Assembly (NCBI RefSeq): GCF_028389875.1
Contig: NC_084664.1
Location: 60,714,703-60,778,702 of the forward strand
Length of the DNA stretch: 64,000 bases
Direction: 5' to 3'
From: Rhea pennata
Taxonomy: Eukaryota > Chordata > Aves > Rheiformes > Rheidae
Shown here: positions 1-14,700 of the stretch, in pieces
Layout of the letters: every line of letters starts with the position of its first letter
Numbering within the stretch: position 1 is the first letter of the stretch
Translations under genes and position numbers: made by a program
Notes under the pieces: generated by a model
The model's input: the letters and a program-made list of their open reading frames with translations, nothing else
Databases searched by the model: none
What the model was told of the DNA's origin: nothing

Positions 1-2
1 TC

Positions 3-360
3 TGCCGCAGCCCATTCTTGGCAAGTACGGGAAGGAACACACACACATCAATGTGATGCAAGTTCAATCCACTTTATTATTCTGCCTATCTAGCTTATAT
101 AACCTTTCCAGCAAGCTCATGCATCCATGCGCCTCGCAAAGCATTTCTATTGGTTGTCTAGCATCGTCCACGCGCATCTGCTCAGTTTCAAATAGGCTGC
201 TGTGTTGACTGCCTTCCCAGGTGCACATACTTCTGCTTATCTTGGTTTCTCACTCTTCTTGCCTTCAAGGACTTCTTCGGTAACCTTGAACAGCCTGTTG
301 CTTATTTCAGCTCTTCATACTCCTGTAAAATAGCCAGGGCCCCGACACAGGGCCCCAACA
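3..360 (-). mobile_element. Endogenous retrovirus LTR (solo LTR or 5' LTR), antisense
   Basis: Read on the minus strand, the 358-base element begins TGTTGGGGCCCTGTG and ends GGGCTGCGGCA, giving the TG...CA termini of a retroviral LTR. It carries a TATA-like GGTTATATAAG (complement of 94-104), followed about 20 bases on by an AATAAA polyadenylation signal (complement of 72-78), the usual compact U3-R order. No retroviral coding sequence is visible. DNA to the right (upstream of the LTR) looks like ordinary host sequence. Whether internal retroviral sequence continues to the left is not visible, so solo LTR and 5' LTR are both open. The bases after it (ATAATC) and the two before it (TC) would fit a 6-base target duplication, but not one of 4 or 5. 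Confidence 0.75.
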
Positions 361-3300
361 ATAATCATTAAATTAATCATATCCATTTACCTTTATAATG
401 TGAATCTCACTTTTGGGTATTTTTATCTTTCATATTTCTGGCTTTCATTCTTCTATTTTGTCCTGAATTACTTGAAAGGACACAAGTACTTTAAAGAAAT
501 AACTTATGCTCCACTTCTACCATCTTGATTGTTTCTTAACAGTTACATGGGTTGGATATATATAACTTTAAAACAGCATATTTATAGCTCATACAGGCAG
601 CAAGAATATACTTGTCAATAAATATTTGGAAATAATTTTCATATAAAATTAAGAAAAAATAATTCTGTCCAATCTGATACCATATAACTCAGCCTCCCAT
701 CCTCCAGAATAAGCATTTGAGGAAGTGTATATGCTTTAAGTTGCAAAAATACCTATATAGCATGTAGCAAAAGTAATTATATTCAACACGTTATTGTGCA
801 AATGCAATAAACTCAGAATTCTGTTATATTCACTGTACTTGAAAACACTGGCAAGCTTTCTTTGAAAGAAATTTGTCAACTAGTTTGGAATAATCAAGAT
901 TTTCCACAGAGCTGTTTTCAAGGTACAGTTAAACCAGTTAAATGAAAATATGACATGATAGAATAAAGATAAACTGAAGCTGATGGAATAAATTCTGGTG
1001 CTTCAGTTGTAACAGAAACTATTAGAATGACTTGAAGATTTAGTTGAATAATATAGTTGAATAAGTGAAGGAAGAATGAGCAGATATAAAAAAGAATGCT
1101 CTTTTTCTTTAGGAAGAAAACCGTGTTTTTAGATCATGTGTAACAGAAAGGCCATGTAACATACAATTCCATAATGTAGCTTTTACTACATGGCAAATAA
1201 ATTTTTAAACTTGGTGATTAAGCTACTTCCAAAAATCTATGAAAATATTGTATATGCACAGAAAGGAAATGTTTGCCACAGTGTTTACATACTTACAGCT
1301 CTACATGGCTGGAATTTGGAGCAACAAAATGAGTATTGAGTGAGACCACAAGTCCTCTGGGAGGAGTTTTGAAAAGGAATTATTGTCAGATGATATTTGC
1401 ATCTGTGGGCCCAAGAATGTAAGGAATTACACAAAGAAAACAAAGGCTGAAGTGACAGTTCATTATTGGCATGGCAAAAGAAAATTACAAGGATAGGTAA
1501 AGGCAAGCTATTTTGAGAGTTGCATATGTTCTTATTCCTACTTTTCATGAATTACTTGCCAAGATTGAATCAACTGCTTGAGTGAGAATTGTTGCTTTTG
1601 AATCTACTCGATTATCTATTTTCTAACCTTGACATCAGGGGCTTAAGTGCAAATTTGAATGATATTTTTTAATAATAGCAATCTGCTCTGTTTGACTGGA
1701 CTTCTGTTCCTTCTCTAAGCTGATATGGGTGTGGATGTTCCTACAGGAGTATTTAATAACATTCAGCATGTGTTAGCCTAGGGCCACGTGACACCTGAAG
1801 CTGAGAGCATCCAAACCGAATCCTTGGGCTGTGAAGATGAATACAACTCCTCAGGCCTGATGTTCTGTCCTTTTGCAAGGTTCACAGGCTTGGAGTAACA
1901 AAGGGCTATGATGAACACACGTGATTTCAGTTTATCATCCACTGCTTGGCTAACCTATTCCCTAACACACTCAAAAGCCATAGTAGCGCTATGAATGGTC
2001 ATTTATTCTTTTAGTTTTGTTCTTTGTGTCCTTCTGCTTTCAGGAGAAGATGGAGCTGATTGATGTGGTCTGCAGTCATATTTGTGATAAACCATGTGTT
2101 GAACAGCTTAGTGCATATTTTGTCATCAGAGTCTATATAGAATAGACTTCTGGAGAGAGGTGGGAGGATTCTGAATTTTAGCAAATCTGGATAATCAATA
2201 GCAACAATTCCAATAACTCCTCTTGTCTTTGTAATTGCAATTAGCGAATCTCTGTTTATTGGGCAAGATGAACAAGGTCAAGGTGCTGCTTTTTTCCTGG
2301 GCTAATTCCTTAGTTAATTTGATGGAGACCACCAGTGTTAGCACTTCTGCTAAGAGAACTAAAACTACTGTTGGTAATTATTTTAATGTCTCTCCCAGAA
2401 GTCTTTACTAACCCTGAAAATGGACTAAATTCAGCAATAAGCTGTTGTAGGTCTTTCATTTCTGTTCAGGAATATCATGCCTTTCCAGCTGGTGAATCAG
2501 CTGGAACAAAGCTGATTTGTAGAACAAAGGATAATGTATTTCTTTGTTTTGAGTGAAACTGATATATGTGTGGTGGTATGATAATACTAAACTCAGTTTT
2601 GATGACTGTGCACTTTGACACTCTCAGGCCAAAGATGAACTCAGTTTATTTCAGTTTGTTTCTGTGATATAAAATCACCACTAGATGGTACTTTTCAACA
2701 AACTACAGTTGACTTGTAACAATTGTATCCGTTTATAATTGCCTTCAGGCATGGGGAAAGATACTAAAAGGTCTGTGCTTATTTATAGACACTGAAAGGG
2801 TTGCACTTGTTTATATATATTCTTTTTTCTTAAGTCACCTTTTTATCAATCTTGAGTCTTCTGAGAATGGAGGAAAGGATGTTTGATCCAACACATGGAA
2901 ATGTTATGCCCGGTGTATTTTAAATCTCTAATGCTTTGAATGCAAATATGTAGGTTTTTCTTGTTTCTTTAATGGTGTGAATATCGTTTTAGATGCTTGG
3001 CTCTTCCTTTTGTGTTCCTGGAGGGATGCCCGCAGCATGGTGATCTGATCAATCCTCCAGCGGGTCTCTTAATGCTGACTTTGGATCTTGCTATAAATTC
3101 ACTTCTTGTTGCAACTCTGAATGCTGCTGCACTATGCCATGTAGTCAGGTTTACTCTGGCTGAGATATGAGGCTACTGCTCCGTGCTGTGAATGAGCTAG
3201 CAAGCTTCAGGTCAGACAAGGGGTTTTGCTTTTTCATTAGCCAGTGAGGCTGCTTGGGCTTCACTGCTCAAGAAAATGTACATGTGGTGTCTATTTAAAG

Positions 3301-5083
3301 GATGGCAAAACTATTTCATTTACATTTTCTTCACTGCAGCCCTATTTAGGAGTTCCACAGGCCTCAGCTGGGACTTCCCCATGCTTCTGCTTCCCTATGA
3401 GAAAGGCCTTTCTCAGCACTGATCTCCTGGCAAGCTGATAATATTTCTAAGCTACGTGCAGTATTTTGTTGTTTTTCTTAAGAACTGACTGACTGTATGT
3501 ATGTTATCCAATAATTAAACACTTTCATTCTCATGATTTTTCAACACTTGCTTTTCTCCTGTGTAAGGCAAGAGGATTGACACTTATTTCTAAGCCCCAA
3601 TGTCTAATCACTTTTAAGCTGTGGTTAATAAATCTGGAAGTATATTCTATAAAAAAGCTTTTTATGATTCATAGCACAGCTTCCTTACAAGAGCAGTATG
3701 TTATTCTTACATATAAACTTTTTATTAAGTTTACAGATACTCAGATGGAGGACCTGTTCAGTAAGAATGCAATAGCTGTGCTGAAATAAATTATTTTATA
3801 GTATACATTATTTAGCACTTTCCTCTGTGGTTCACAGTGCTTTACAAAAATCAAAGTATTTTCTTTATTTCCACTGGGAAAAAGTAAAGAAAAGTTAAGG
3901 ATCTGTGTTCTGAAAGCTGAGATTTTCCAACTTGACTTGATTTTGGCATGGCATGCTAAAATGATATTTCCTACTTGAAAACTGTGGAATGTGCTGGTGC
4001 AGATTTACTCTTGGAAGGAGTGGAAGTGCTAATTAGGCTGTAACCAAAAGTGTTTTCTCTAGGTAGGACTTGCACCCGAGTTATTTCTGATATCTTGAAG
4101 CCTTTTGAGGAAAAAATTGCTTCTTAGGACTGAAAGATAGAGAATAGGGCTTCTGTGAATGATGCTCCATGAAGATAATGCACTCCTCAAGCTGTTTACG
4201 CTACTACATTTTATTCTGGGGAGATGAATTATACTGAAAAAAATATGAATGTTTATACCATTCTATCTTTGATTAATCAACTCCAATTATCTCTCTGTTT
4301 TGTGCTCTTGTATTTTCAGATATTTACCTTTTTTAACAATGTCTCCATCACCTTTTGCTTTTTTGTTTCCTGTGCTTTGTTCTCCTTTGCTGTTCAGCTG
4401 CATATTTTGTTCATGTGCCTTCAAAATTTTGATCCTTTGCAGCACAGTTTCTCCCATAATTTTGAACAACTGAAAATAGCTTCTAAGAAGCATCAAACTA
4501 TCATCCCATGGATCTAAATATGCCTTTCTGTTCCACTGAAATGGTGGAAGTATCTTAGTATGAGAACAGCATAAATATGCTAGACTTCTTTAGAAGTCTT
4601 CTAAAGAAGAGCTGTAGCCTCCCACAGTTCTATTTCACCCCTCCAAAATTGCTAAGAAATTGTTTTATTAAACCTTCCCAGTATAGATTCTATTCTAGAG
4701 CCTCTGGATCTCACATGTGAATGCCATCTTGTACCAGCTTCTCTGAATGATAATGCTTTGATGTCCTCTGAACATGATGAAAGTATTTTTATTTTCTATT
4801 TTTTTATTTTTAATTCTATTCTGTAGTCCTTCTATAATGGAATCTTGTGAAAGATGGAGGGAAGCAGTCATCTGAACTTAATTGAGTGTTGACATGTAAC
4901 ATCAGGGGAGAAAAAAGAGCTCATCTTATCAATATTAATATCTCTTTTAAAGCATGGATATTTTGAACAGAATATTATGTTCAGAAAATAGACATTAAGT
5001 GTAATTCCTGCCAGCACCTGGCATATCTGCTGTAGGCTAAACAGTTCACCATCTTTTAATACTTTAAGTAGTGTGGCTTCTAC

Positions 5084-5086
<3 letters not shown>

Positions 5087-5120
<34 letters not shown>
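5087..5120. repeat. T34 homopolymer
   Basis: Uninterrupted run of 34 T. It could be the complement of a retroposon poly(A) tail, but no recognisable retroposed body or target duplication was seen beside it. Confidence 0.95.
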
Positions 5121-5123
<3 letters not shown>

Positions 5124-8100
5124 TCATGTATGAGAGGAGAATTAGAAAGCAAGTTTTTATAGCTGTGGCAGGATGGTAGCGGACACAGTTTTCTAAGTCC
5201 ATGGCGACCCAAGACTAACCAACAAATGTCGTTAATCTTGCAGCATCGTGTTGGGCTTCCTGCACTCAAAACCAATCACTGTGTTGTAGTTTATTCCAGT
5301 GTCAACTAATTTACCTCACAGCAGGGTCACCAAAAATTTCATGAGCAATTGCAGAGAGAGAAAGCCTACTGTACTTTTAAGTACAGCTGTCTTGTTATGC
5401 ATTTGTACAGAGTTAAGTTTCACCTCAAAGAATAAAATAGACATAAATCATAATAACCCTTTTCTGTATTTATGCTTTTATATGTTGAAGAGCATGTCTT
5501 AAAGCATATTTACTTCTATGAAAGAGCAGGAGATTATACATAAGTCTTCATTCTGCTTTGTGCTACAAAAACAAATAGAATTTGTTGCAATCTTTAAATG
5601 GTATTCATTTGTGTTTTCAAATAATGTGAACCATATTTTTCATTATTACTTTATTTTCCCGTCACTGGAATTGACTTTTAAAACAAAGAAATTCATGAAA
5701 TTACTTTTGTTTATATGATATGTTGGATTTTTGTGAAAAAGACCAGTGGAACATAACAACATCATATAATAAGCCATCAGTATTGTTGTATTACGTTTTT
5801 AGAATACATTTTTATTAAAAGATTGATATCACAGCACACACAATTTATTATTCATTGCCTGTGGAAAAAAATCGTTCCTAAATATGAATATGCCCTCAGC
5901 TTGTAAAAATAAAAGACTATGGAGAATATAATCTGAACTCTAAAGAAAACTTTAAAAAGGTTGGATAAAAGTGTAATACTGCAAAATTTAAATGACAGCT
6001 GTAGAACAATAGGTACCTACTTAATACTATTCCAAGAGCACAATAAAAAAAGAAAAATGCAAGTTAATGCAGGACATGATATTCTGTATCTAAAACTAGG
6101 TATTTGGAATGGTTTGTGTACTTAGCTTTTTGCTATATATACATTTACAAAGATATTGACCTTTTTTGGTTTAAATATATTCGTCAGCATTGCATTAAAA
6201 TAGATACAAATCTATAAAAAGTTAATCTTTGTAATGTAAGTGACTTAGCAAACATATACTTTGCCTCAAGAATTACATTTGCATTATTTGCACAAAAATA
6301 TTTTTTGTGTAAATCTTACTTAAGGCAACATCTTTCAATGTATTGATCAACACTGAACTAACTACTAAAATATATAGCCTTAGTTACGACAGCTAATAAA
6401 ATGGATGATTTATTCAATAACATATTCAATAACATATTATGTGATTCTGTGATATACACAAGATTTTTTTTCTGTTGAAAATAACATAATCAGGATTAAA
6501 ACATGGGAAATAGTTAATTCACATTAAATTATCTCTAAAAAGCCAGCAAGTTAAACATTAGGGATTAATCTTAAAAGTGTATTAGGACATATAAATCCTC
6601 TTCAGTATTTTCCATGGCAGAGAGAAGGAAAAACAGAGGGCAAAAGCAAAGAGGACCGACTAAAGCAGCAGAAGTTGCTTTGGCTGGCCAGCCAGAAAGC
6701 CTGCCATTGTCTAGGGCCTACTCTTCAAAAGTTATTTTTCTGAGCATAGCAGGTGTCTAATCTTTTCCTGAGTTTGATTTGGTTTGAGCTTCTATTGCAA
6801 ACCCTACTGTTTTGAACTAATTTTTCTCCATAAGTATATTTATTCTGTTGGAATTTATGGAGCCTATTATTAAAGGAATCTCCAACTGATGGATGTATTT
6901 AGACTTCCAAGCTGATGGGCATGCCAGTTCAGCTGCAAAAAGTGGAAAATCCTGCTTCAGTTTGGCATGAAGGTGTTCCTTCCGTGGTTGAACATGTGGG
7001 TGGACTAAGATACTAATTTGCGGACTGGTATTACTAAAGCTCATGAAAGAGATCGTGAGTTAAATCTAAAAGAATGAAAGATACAGGATTTGGAAAGGTG
7101 TCCTGTTTTGGGTGAACCTGTGCCAGCTGAAGAAGTTGATGGCCTTAGACTGGGTTAGCTTAAATGGCTGCAATAGTAAGTATGTGCGATCTCAGTTCCT
7201 TCTGGGTGTATCTGTGTTAGTGTTTTAGTTCAGCTCTAAAGTACGTGCATTTTTTTTTTTTTTTTTGGTAAGTGAATAATAATCTCCTGATTGTGCACCC
7301 TTACTGCTTCCCGTTGCAGAGCAGTCTCAAAGTACGTGAGTTGGGTTCCGTTGGGAAGAAACAAAACAGGAAGACGTGCTCCAGCAAGGTATCTCGTGCA
7401 CTCTGGTTGCTAATTGGCATTCAGTGCATGTAAAGCCCCTGGAATGTGTATAGTGTGGTGACTGGGACCTCTAATCAGCTTTTGGGCTTCTTGGTAACGT
7501 AGACTTTGTCTTAGGGAGTGGATACACAAACAGCTCAGCATTCAGCGTTAATATAAGGGGTTGGTAACCTCTGATGGGGGAGAAAGAAGAATGACACAAG
7601 TCTGTTCATAGGGGATGCATATCTATACCCATGAGATTTTGGGGTGAAGAGCTTGCTTAAAGTGTTAAGCATCATGATTTCTAAGCAAAGAAATTATCTG
7701 CTTTCTTCATTGTGTTTGAGAAAGCAGGACTTCGTGTCCATTATTTGTCAATAACAATACTATTAGTGTCTAAAAATTCACTTGTTTTCAGACAAATGGC
7801 CGTGAGTATTGGCTAACTGCTCCATATAAGACACAACAATGTAATGAAGAACATGCTCATTACTTTTTCCATTGCTGTGTTTTCTTTCTTGTGTCCTGTA
7901 TACCTTTAGTTCTCTTCTGGTTTTGATTTTAAATTGTTTAATAGTGACCTTACTGTGTTTTAAAGTATGTTTTTATTAGTTTTTGTCAAGCCTTGGAGTC
8001 AGGGCAGGCAGCTAAAGCTGTTCATAAAAACGCTTAGATATAACAAATACCCAGAAATAAAAATAAGAGGAAGCATATGAAAGAATACAACATGCAGTTT

Positions 8101-8219
8101 TAGAAAACTTTAAAATTATTGGAAGTTATATTTTCTCCCTGTGAAATTGCTCTGGTTATTGAATTCACTTTTTTCCATCATCTTGATCAGGCAACATGGG
8201 CCAACTGTTTTAGAGGTTG

Positions 8220-8765
8220 AGGGGTAGACACCAATTGCAGCATCTGCTCTCCTCTGCTGGTGTCAGCACGCAGGTGACTGGGAAAGATCTGTTCTCAGGG
8301 GGGTTCCACTCCTACACAGCAGAAAGCCTTTTCTCCCTGGTGGGGGTAGCACAACTCCTCCACTTGGGATGGGGTTGCTGGTGGTAGGTTTTCGACCAGA
8401 GCACCCGATCTGTCTGCTTTAAAGTAGAAGAAAGCAAACGTTTATTTATAACACAGCTTAGAAGAAAACGTATTACTGCTGATCAAGATTTGAGGCTGAA
8501 GCTGTTTGGTGCACAAGAAGCATGTTTTGTTGCTATCACCCATGTGCTTGCTCGAAGCCCTTTGCCACCTGCTCCGTTTTGACTGGCTCCGTTATGCCAG
8601 TCCTCTAGTGGTGTGAGATATTTTAAATGAAAATAAATGCTCCCTAGTATTGTTAGGCTGGGGCCTTTGCCCACTAGACCTGAGTATCGGGAAACTGTAA
8701 CAGACTGGGCCTTTCCATCCTGTTTCCTGTGCTGAGCAGAGGTCCGATACCGGGTGAGACCCTAG
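8220..8765 (-). repeat. Possible LTR-like insertion (unclassified)
   Basis: This patch is richer in G and C than the DNA on both sides. On the minus strand it has AATAAACG (complement of about 8438-8445) followed by roughly 200 bases of mixed sequence, the layout of an R-U5 region. I could not find convincing TG/CA ends or a target-site duplication. It may instead be ordinary intergenic sequence with a chance poly(A) signal. Confidence 0.25.
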
Positions 8766-11700
8766 GCAGCTGTCTGTCTGAGTAGCTTGTTTTTCAAAAG
8801 TACCATTGTACTGATATGTGGACAGAAATAAACATTAAGACTTTTATGCCCTTCCTAGATTACATTTTTCTAGCCCCTTTAAAGGGTAATATTAAAACTT
8901 TAGACTTATTGTTGATTGCTTCTTGCTCAGTTACAATAATTTACTGGTTTTAGGCTGCACTATGCTTAAGAAATAGTTACTTTAAACATGAAAATGGTGA
9001 TAATACAGATGCTTGTGTAAGTGTATTGAGGTTAGTTATCCTTGCATTTAAGTCTATTCATACTTTGAAATGAATAATTTATTTCTCTTCTTCGGGTTTC
9101 TGAATCGGGGTGAGGAGAGAGGAAGACCATTGTTTATTAAGTATGCTCCACAATGTGTTTATTTTCATCCCATGTTCTTAACTTCCTCTGGCCAAGTCTA
9201 AGGCAAAAGTCATGAGAGAGGTCATATATATGCCTGCTTGGCCTCAGTAAGTCTGCCCATGAGTGCCAAAGGGCACTATGTGTCAATGAGAGAGCTTTTT
9301 GCAGCCAACAACACTGCCAAAATCTTAATGCTTTTACTCTTTCTGACTTGTGGTGAGCTGCTGCTCTAGCTCTATTCTTGATCACATGAGAATGACTCCA
9401 GACACATCAGCTGAGCTAAAAATATTACTGAGTCACTTACTGTTTGTATTTTTTCTTAATTTTTTTCTGGTGTGTGCTTTCATTGCAGTCACTAAATAAT
9501 TGTGTAAGATGATGCTACCGGGAGTAGATATATATATAAACCCAATCAGAGTCATAACTGAATATACCAAGGGGCCAGGTATAGTTTTAAATAGGAGCAC
9601 ATTACAAAGTCTAATCATTAATAATCATATAATTGAATAGTAATATCAGTTTGCCAGCCTGTTCTGAGCTCACTCTGCACATCCATTTAAAAGTAAATCC
9701 TAAGCTAGAAACTGCCAGTGACTTCTATGGATTAGAATTAAGAGTGTATATGTGGATATTTAAAAACATTTTTCCTGCTGAGGTATGTAACACGTTTGTC
9801 TGAATTTGTCAGTGCTGAATATAAATGAACAAAGTAGCTCACTGCGCTGTTCAGCTTCCTTGGCACTATTTTTCTAAAACTGGAGACATTTGAAAACATC
9901 AGAAGTTTAAGCATAGAAACATTAAACCTTTACCCTGGCTTGTTCTCTAAAATATGATCTTAGGAATATTGAGGGAATATCTAATTTTATCTATCAAGGA
10001 TGACTAGGAACTGTTAGCCCTTTTGACATGGACAGTTAGACAGAACTGTAGATTCTTTCAAGTAAACAAAAAAATAAGGATAAAATATTGTTGTTGGTTA
10101 AAAAATTTAAAATGCAAGCATGCACTTTTTAAAACAGTGTACCAAGTCCCAAATCCCCAAACAGTTTAAGAGTCAAATATTTTTGGTCCTTGTTCCCCTA
10201 GCTAACCAGATAGGTCTAAAAAAGCCCTCTGAAGGCTTTTTTTTTCAGAACTAAGTGCCTTTACTATGGCAGTGTCTATTTTTTTTCTTCTGCCTCCTTT
10301 TCACTGCTCTTTTCTCCCCCTCCTCCCTTGACACAAACCTTTACTAAGAACTAGCCAGCAGAAGCCTTTCTACTTGCATATGTTTGGCATGTGTTTTCTT
10401 CCAAGTGATGACATTTGCTGAGCTGGGGCTGCCAGCCATTCTTGTTTCATGAAAAACGTTTCTTTCAATTGTGTAAAATACAGGAAGTGGTTATCTCTAT
10501 GGATCCACGTCTCTGAATTTTAGATAAACCCATGAAGACTTGGATTTTGGGTATTTGTTTTCTACCATTCCATTTTATAAGCATCACTTTTAAATCTAGA
10601 AAATCTATTGTCCAGACAAAGAGAAACCTTATGCAAACCTATACTACCCACATCAGTGTAGCAATTTTAATATTTAATGGACAGAATACTCTAGTAACAT
10701 TCACAATTTGCATACTATGAAGGTTCGAATAGGAGCACCAAGTTTGGATTTGAAATTTGGATTTGCATGTGGGTTTATGAACCATGGAAACATTCCCTCT
10801 TACAACTAATTGAGGAGTGTTTCTTGCTGTGAGTGCTTTGCTTGACTACTTCCTACAGTAAACACAGTTTTAACAGTTTACACCTTGTACAGCCTCTTTC
10901 TCTGATCTCCTTTGAATTTCTGATTCCACATTGCAATTTTCATAATTGCTTCATCATGACTAGGCAAAATAATTAGGCTGTTTCACAAATAGGAAACTCT
11001 ATCTAATCTATCTATCTAATTAGTTTCACTAATCTAGGAAAGAACGATTCTAGGTATTTAATTTAGTGGGTAGGAGAGATATGGAGAAGAGAAATCTCTA
11101 ATGGTTTTATCAACTGTATTTACCAGAAAAAAATTAAATTGTCATATTTAATTAGGCAGCAGTCTCCTTCAAAAATTACAAACTGAGGTATTAAAAGGTT
11201 GGTGCTAGCATATTTGTAGCACTTGAGCTAAACGTATACTCTTTTTTGATATGTCTATCTGTAGAAACTTTTCTCATTCAAATAGTCACAAAACTCTGAG
11301 CAAGAGGTAAAAAAAATAACAAAAAGACACCAGCTTTTGCTGACATTTTTTTCTTTTCAGTATCTATTTCTCAATTATTTTTTTCATTTGGCCACACATT
11401 TTGCGCTATCAGTTTCCTACTTCAAGTGGATCTGTGCTTGTAGGAGTAGGTATCACAAACTGCCTTACCCTGTGCAAATGCAGGGGCTAATCTATACCAC
11501 ACTTCTCAAAAAGCCATCATCTTATTCTGTAGTAGAGGTCAGGCAGTCAAACTACACATGGAAGTCAGGCCTTGCTTTAAACACATCGGTTTATTTAGAT
11601 AACTAAAGAGCTGCGGGTTCTCCACTGCATTTTTTATGTTTGACCTTCATCTACCCCCATCAAACTGAACACTGTATTTGTAAAAACTTTTTCTCAAAAT

Positions 11701-14700
11701 CAGTTCATTTCATTAGATTATTGGCAGTTCACTTGTGACTGGAATTAAATTGTCTTTATAAAATTCCACATATGCTAATCATGACTTTAAATACATCTTC
11801 TAAGGAAAATGGCAGGTAACTTTTCATCCAGCCAGCAAATTACTGGATAGAGAAACATGTAGCTAGTGGTGATGTGCCTCAGAATATTTTGCCATTTTAA
11901 GTTGATAGACCCAAAACATTCAGTTAATTTAGCATTTTATTAGCAAAATAAGAGGACTTACTGTCAACCTTAAATGAAAAAAAATCTATGCCTAAGTTTT
12001 CACAATGCATTTGTTGTGAAGATAGCTGGGGTATTTATAGGAAAAAGGTAAGATTCAGTTTGAAATCAGGAGTAGGATTTTCTGTAATTAACTGTTGCAT
12101 CGTCTTCTGCATAGGTGCTTAAATTGGCTGCTGCTTTTAGGTGGCGCTTCTGTAGAGTAAGTCAAGCTTCATGAAATCCCATCTGAGATTTCACCATTCC
12201 TTAAGAAACCTTGAAACTTTTCTTTGATTTCGAGAGTCCTCTCAGGGTAGGAACAACTGCTTAGATTCATCAGCGGAAAAGCCACCAAAAGTTTCATGAT
12301 ATTCTCACTTGAGTTTCCACCCATCTATGGTGGTAACAGATTACAGCAAATTGGTTTGCACTCAGTTTTCCCACAGGAAATTTTTGTGCTATATTTGAAT
12401 CAGGAAACATTTTATGAGCATTTTAAATCCACAGTGTACCAAGAGGTAGGAATGGCAATGTATTCCATGGAAAATGTTTACAGTCTCAGCTAGAGTGACT
12501 ATATCTTTCTCCACACACCTGTTTCTTATCACTAATATTGTCAGAGGCATGTTTTTATAGTAACACTTCAGTCATTTGTGAGGCTTCTGCTGGTGTCTCA
12601 AAAGATTTATAATCTTAATTTTGTCCCTCTTGACAGTAAACAGGTACATATTACTATTGTGCTTGTAAAATTCTGTCAGGAATAAGCACATTCAACTGAG
12701 TTTCACATTTTACAGGAATTACAGATAGTCTGAAGCTCTTTACTGAAAATGATATTGTTGCATATTAACCTATAAATGTAGGTGAAGCTATACAAGAGCT
12801 GTACTCTTTACGGTATTAGTAGACCAAGTCCAGAAAAATGTGGTCTTGCTCAATGGAATCAAAGCAACAGTAAAGCTGACAAGAAACCTCCTTGAGTGAC
12901 AAGAGCACCACCTTCTGGAACTGGAGAAGAGAGGTAATAAAAACCTACGTGGCCTTAGTAATGTCTCCTGAAGGTAATATCCCAAGCCTGCTCCTGTTCT
13001 TGCATGCAGAATCTTTATGCAATCAAATTAAGGATAAAAGGCAGGATATTGAAAAAAGAATGATGAGTAGAGTTTGTGTAAGAAAAAGGGAAGAAGAGGA
13101 ACAGGAGGGTAAAACCTGGGGGCAGGGCTTGGGAGATGTCAGCAGAGATGTGAAACCTTTACATGATGGAGAAGCACGAGGTGACCAGTCTGGAGGGGCT
13201 GTGAAAGCAGTAGAGCCTTACAGGCAATGAGAAAGAAAACGTAGTGGGCTTTCCTATGCAGTAGGTGCATATGTATTTATGAAGATAGTGCAATGTTTAG
13301 TATATTGCTCCTCTCTTTCTGAAATGATTCCTCTGCCAGAGCTGTGAGACTTTTTAAAACACCCTGCTATGTTCTTCCCACCCTACTGTTCTAGAAAAAA
13401 TCTGGTTTGTATAAACTCTCGCTATGTACTGATGTCTATGTGTATATACTTTGGCTATACTCTCTATATACAAATTTAGTCTGGCATGTTTTTGTTTATA
13501 AAAAAATTCCTTACGATTTTACATAGGTGTAATATATAGCATATAGCAACCTAGTTTGCAGATCAGTCTCATCTGTTAAGAATGCCTTATTGGCACCTCA
13601 TAGCTTTTGCTGCACTGTAGTGGTTCCATTTCTAAAATAATATTTTCTTGTTTAAAAATATTTTTATTACCTATCTTGTCTGTAACAAATACATTTTTTA
13701 CTGCAGCTATTGTTGTGCAGATGGATGTCGTCATGCTACATCATGCTATTAAAACCACAAATTGTCAGAGAAAACGATGATTATGCTAGTAGCTGAGCAA
13801 CTGCATCTCAGTTTTCTGTTGTACTTTCCTGGGTTTTTAGTATGTTTTTATTTTTTTATCTTAAGGCAAGCTTATTCTTTACAGAATTTCAGAATTTCCA
13901 GGCTATGTAATTTCTGCATTCTCATTACAATTTTTTCCAGTTACTTCAGCACTTTCTCGGCCAGCATTTCTGTAATGCTTTACCGCATATGTTTTGTGTT
14001 CTGAGGCCCTTTAGAAAATGAAGTGAAGGGACTGTTGATTCCCTAAGCCAACTCACTGCCCTTGAACTCTGATTATATACATAGTGTTTTTAGGCAGATA
14101 TGGGCTAACTACCACGCCTACTGTAATTATACAGCTTCTTGATTGCCGTGGAGCATGAGCATGGCGAATTCACATCTGCCTGCAGAAGACTTCGTAGGCT
14201 TTCCCTCTGTGGAGATCTACGGGTTGGATCAACCTTTCTACAAAAACAGGACCTGAAATCAATTTCTTCTGAACTTTTAAAAATACTAGCTTCCAACACA
14301 GATTTTAGTGTACAGATCTGTTTCTAAAAATATTTTTTAAAAAAGAATCATGTAAGCTATTTCTACCAAAGGCCTTCTGTTTCTCCTTTTGTCTGCTTTA
14401 TCAAGTTTTCCCCATGCTTAAGGTATTATTTCCTTAGTCTCTTTTGAAAAGTTGCTCATGACCACTACCACAGAGTGTCCGACAGTATTATGTTCAATAT
14501 GTATCAGTTCAATATGTATCACACAAATAAAGGATTATAAGTAGTTGTCAGGGTTGACATATTGACATACTAGCATTTAACTTTGTGTAAAATATCAGCG
14601 AGCTCTTTGTAAGGTGTTTTTTTTAAAGTGACTATTAGTCATTGAAAGCACTAGCTGAAGCTACAGCTCTTGGCTCTTTTCCAGCCTGTTCCCCTTATCA

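Noticed and set aside
4868..5275. 135-codon minus-strand open frame with a poly-Lys run
   Set aside because: The run is the complement of the T34 homopolymer, which bridges two otherwise short frames.
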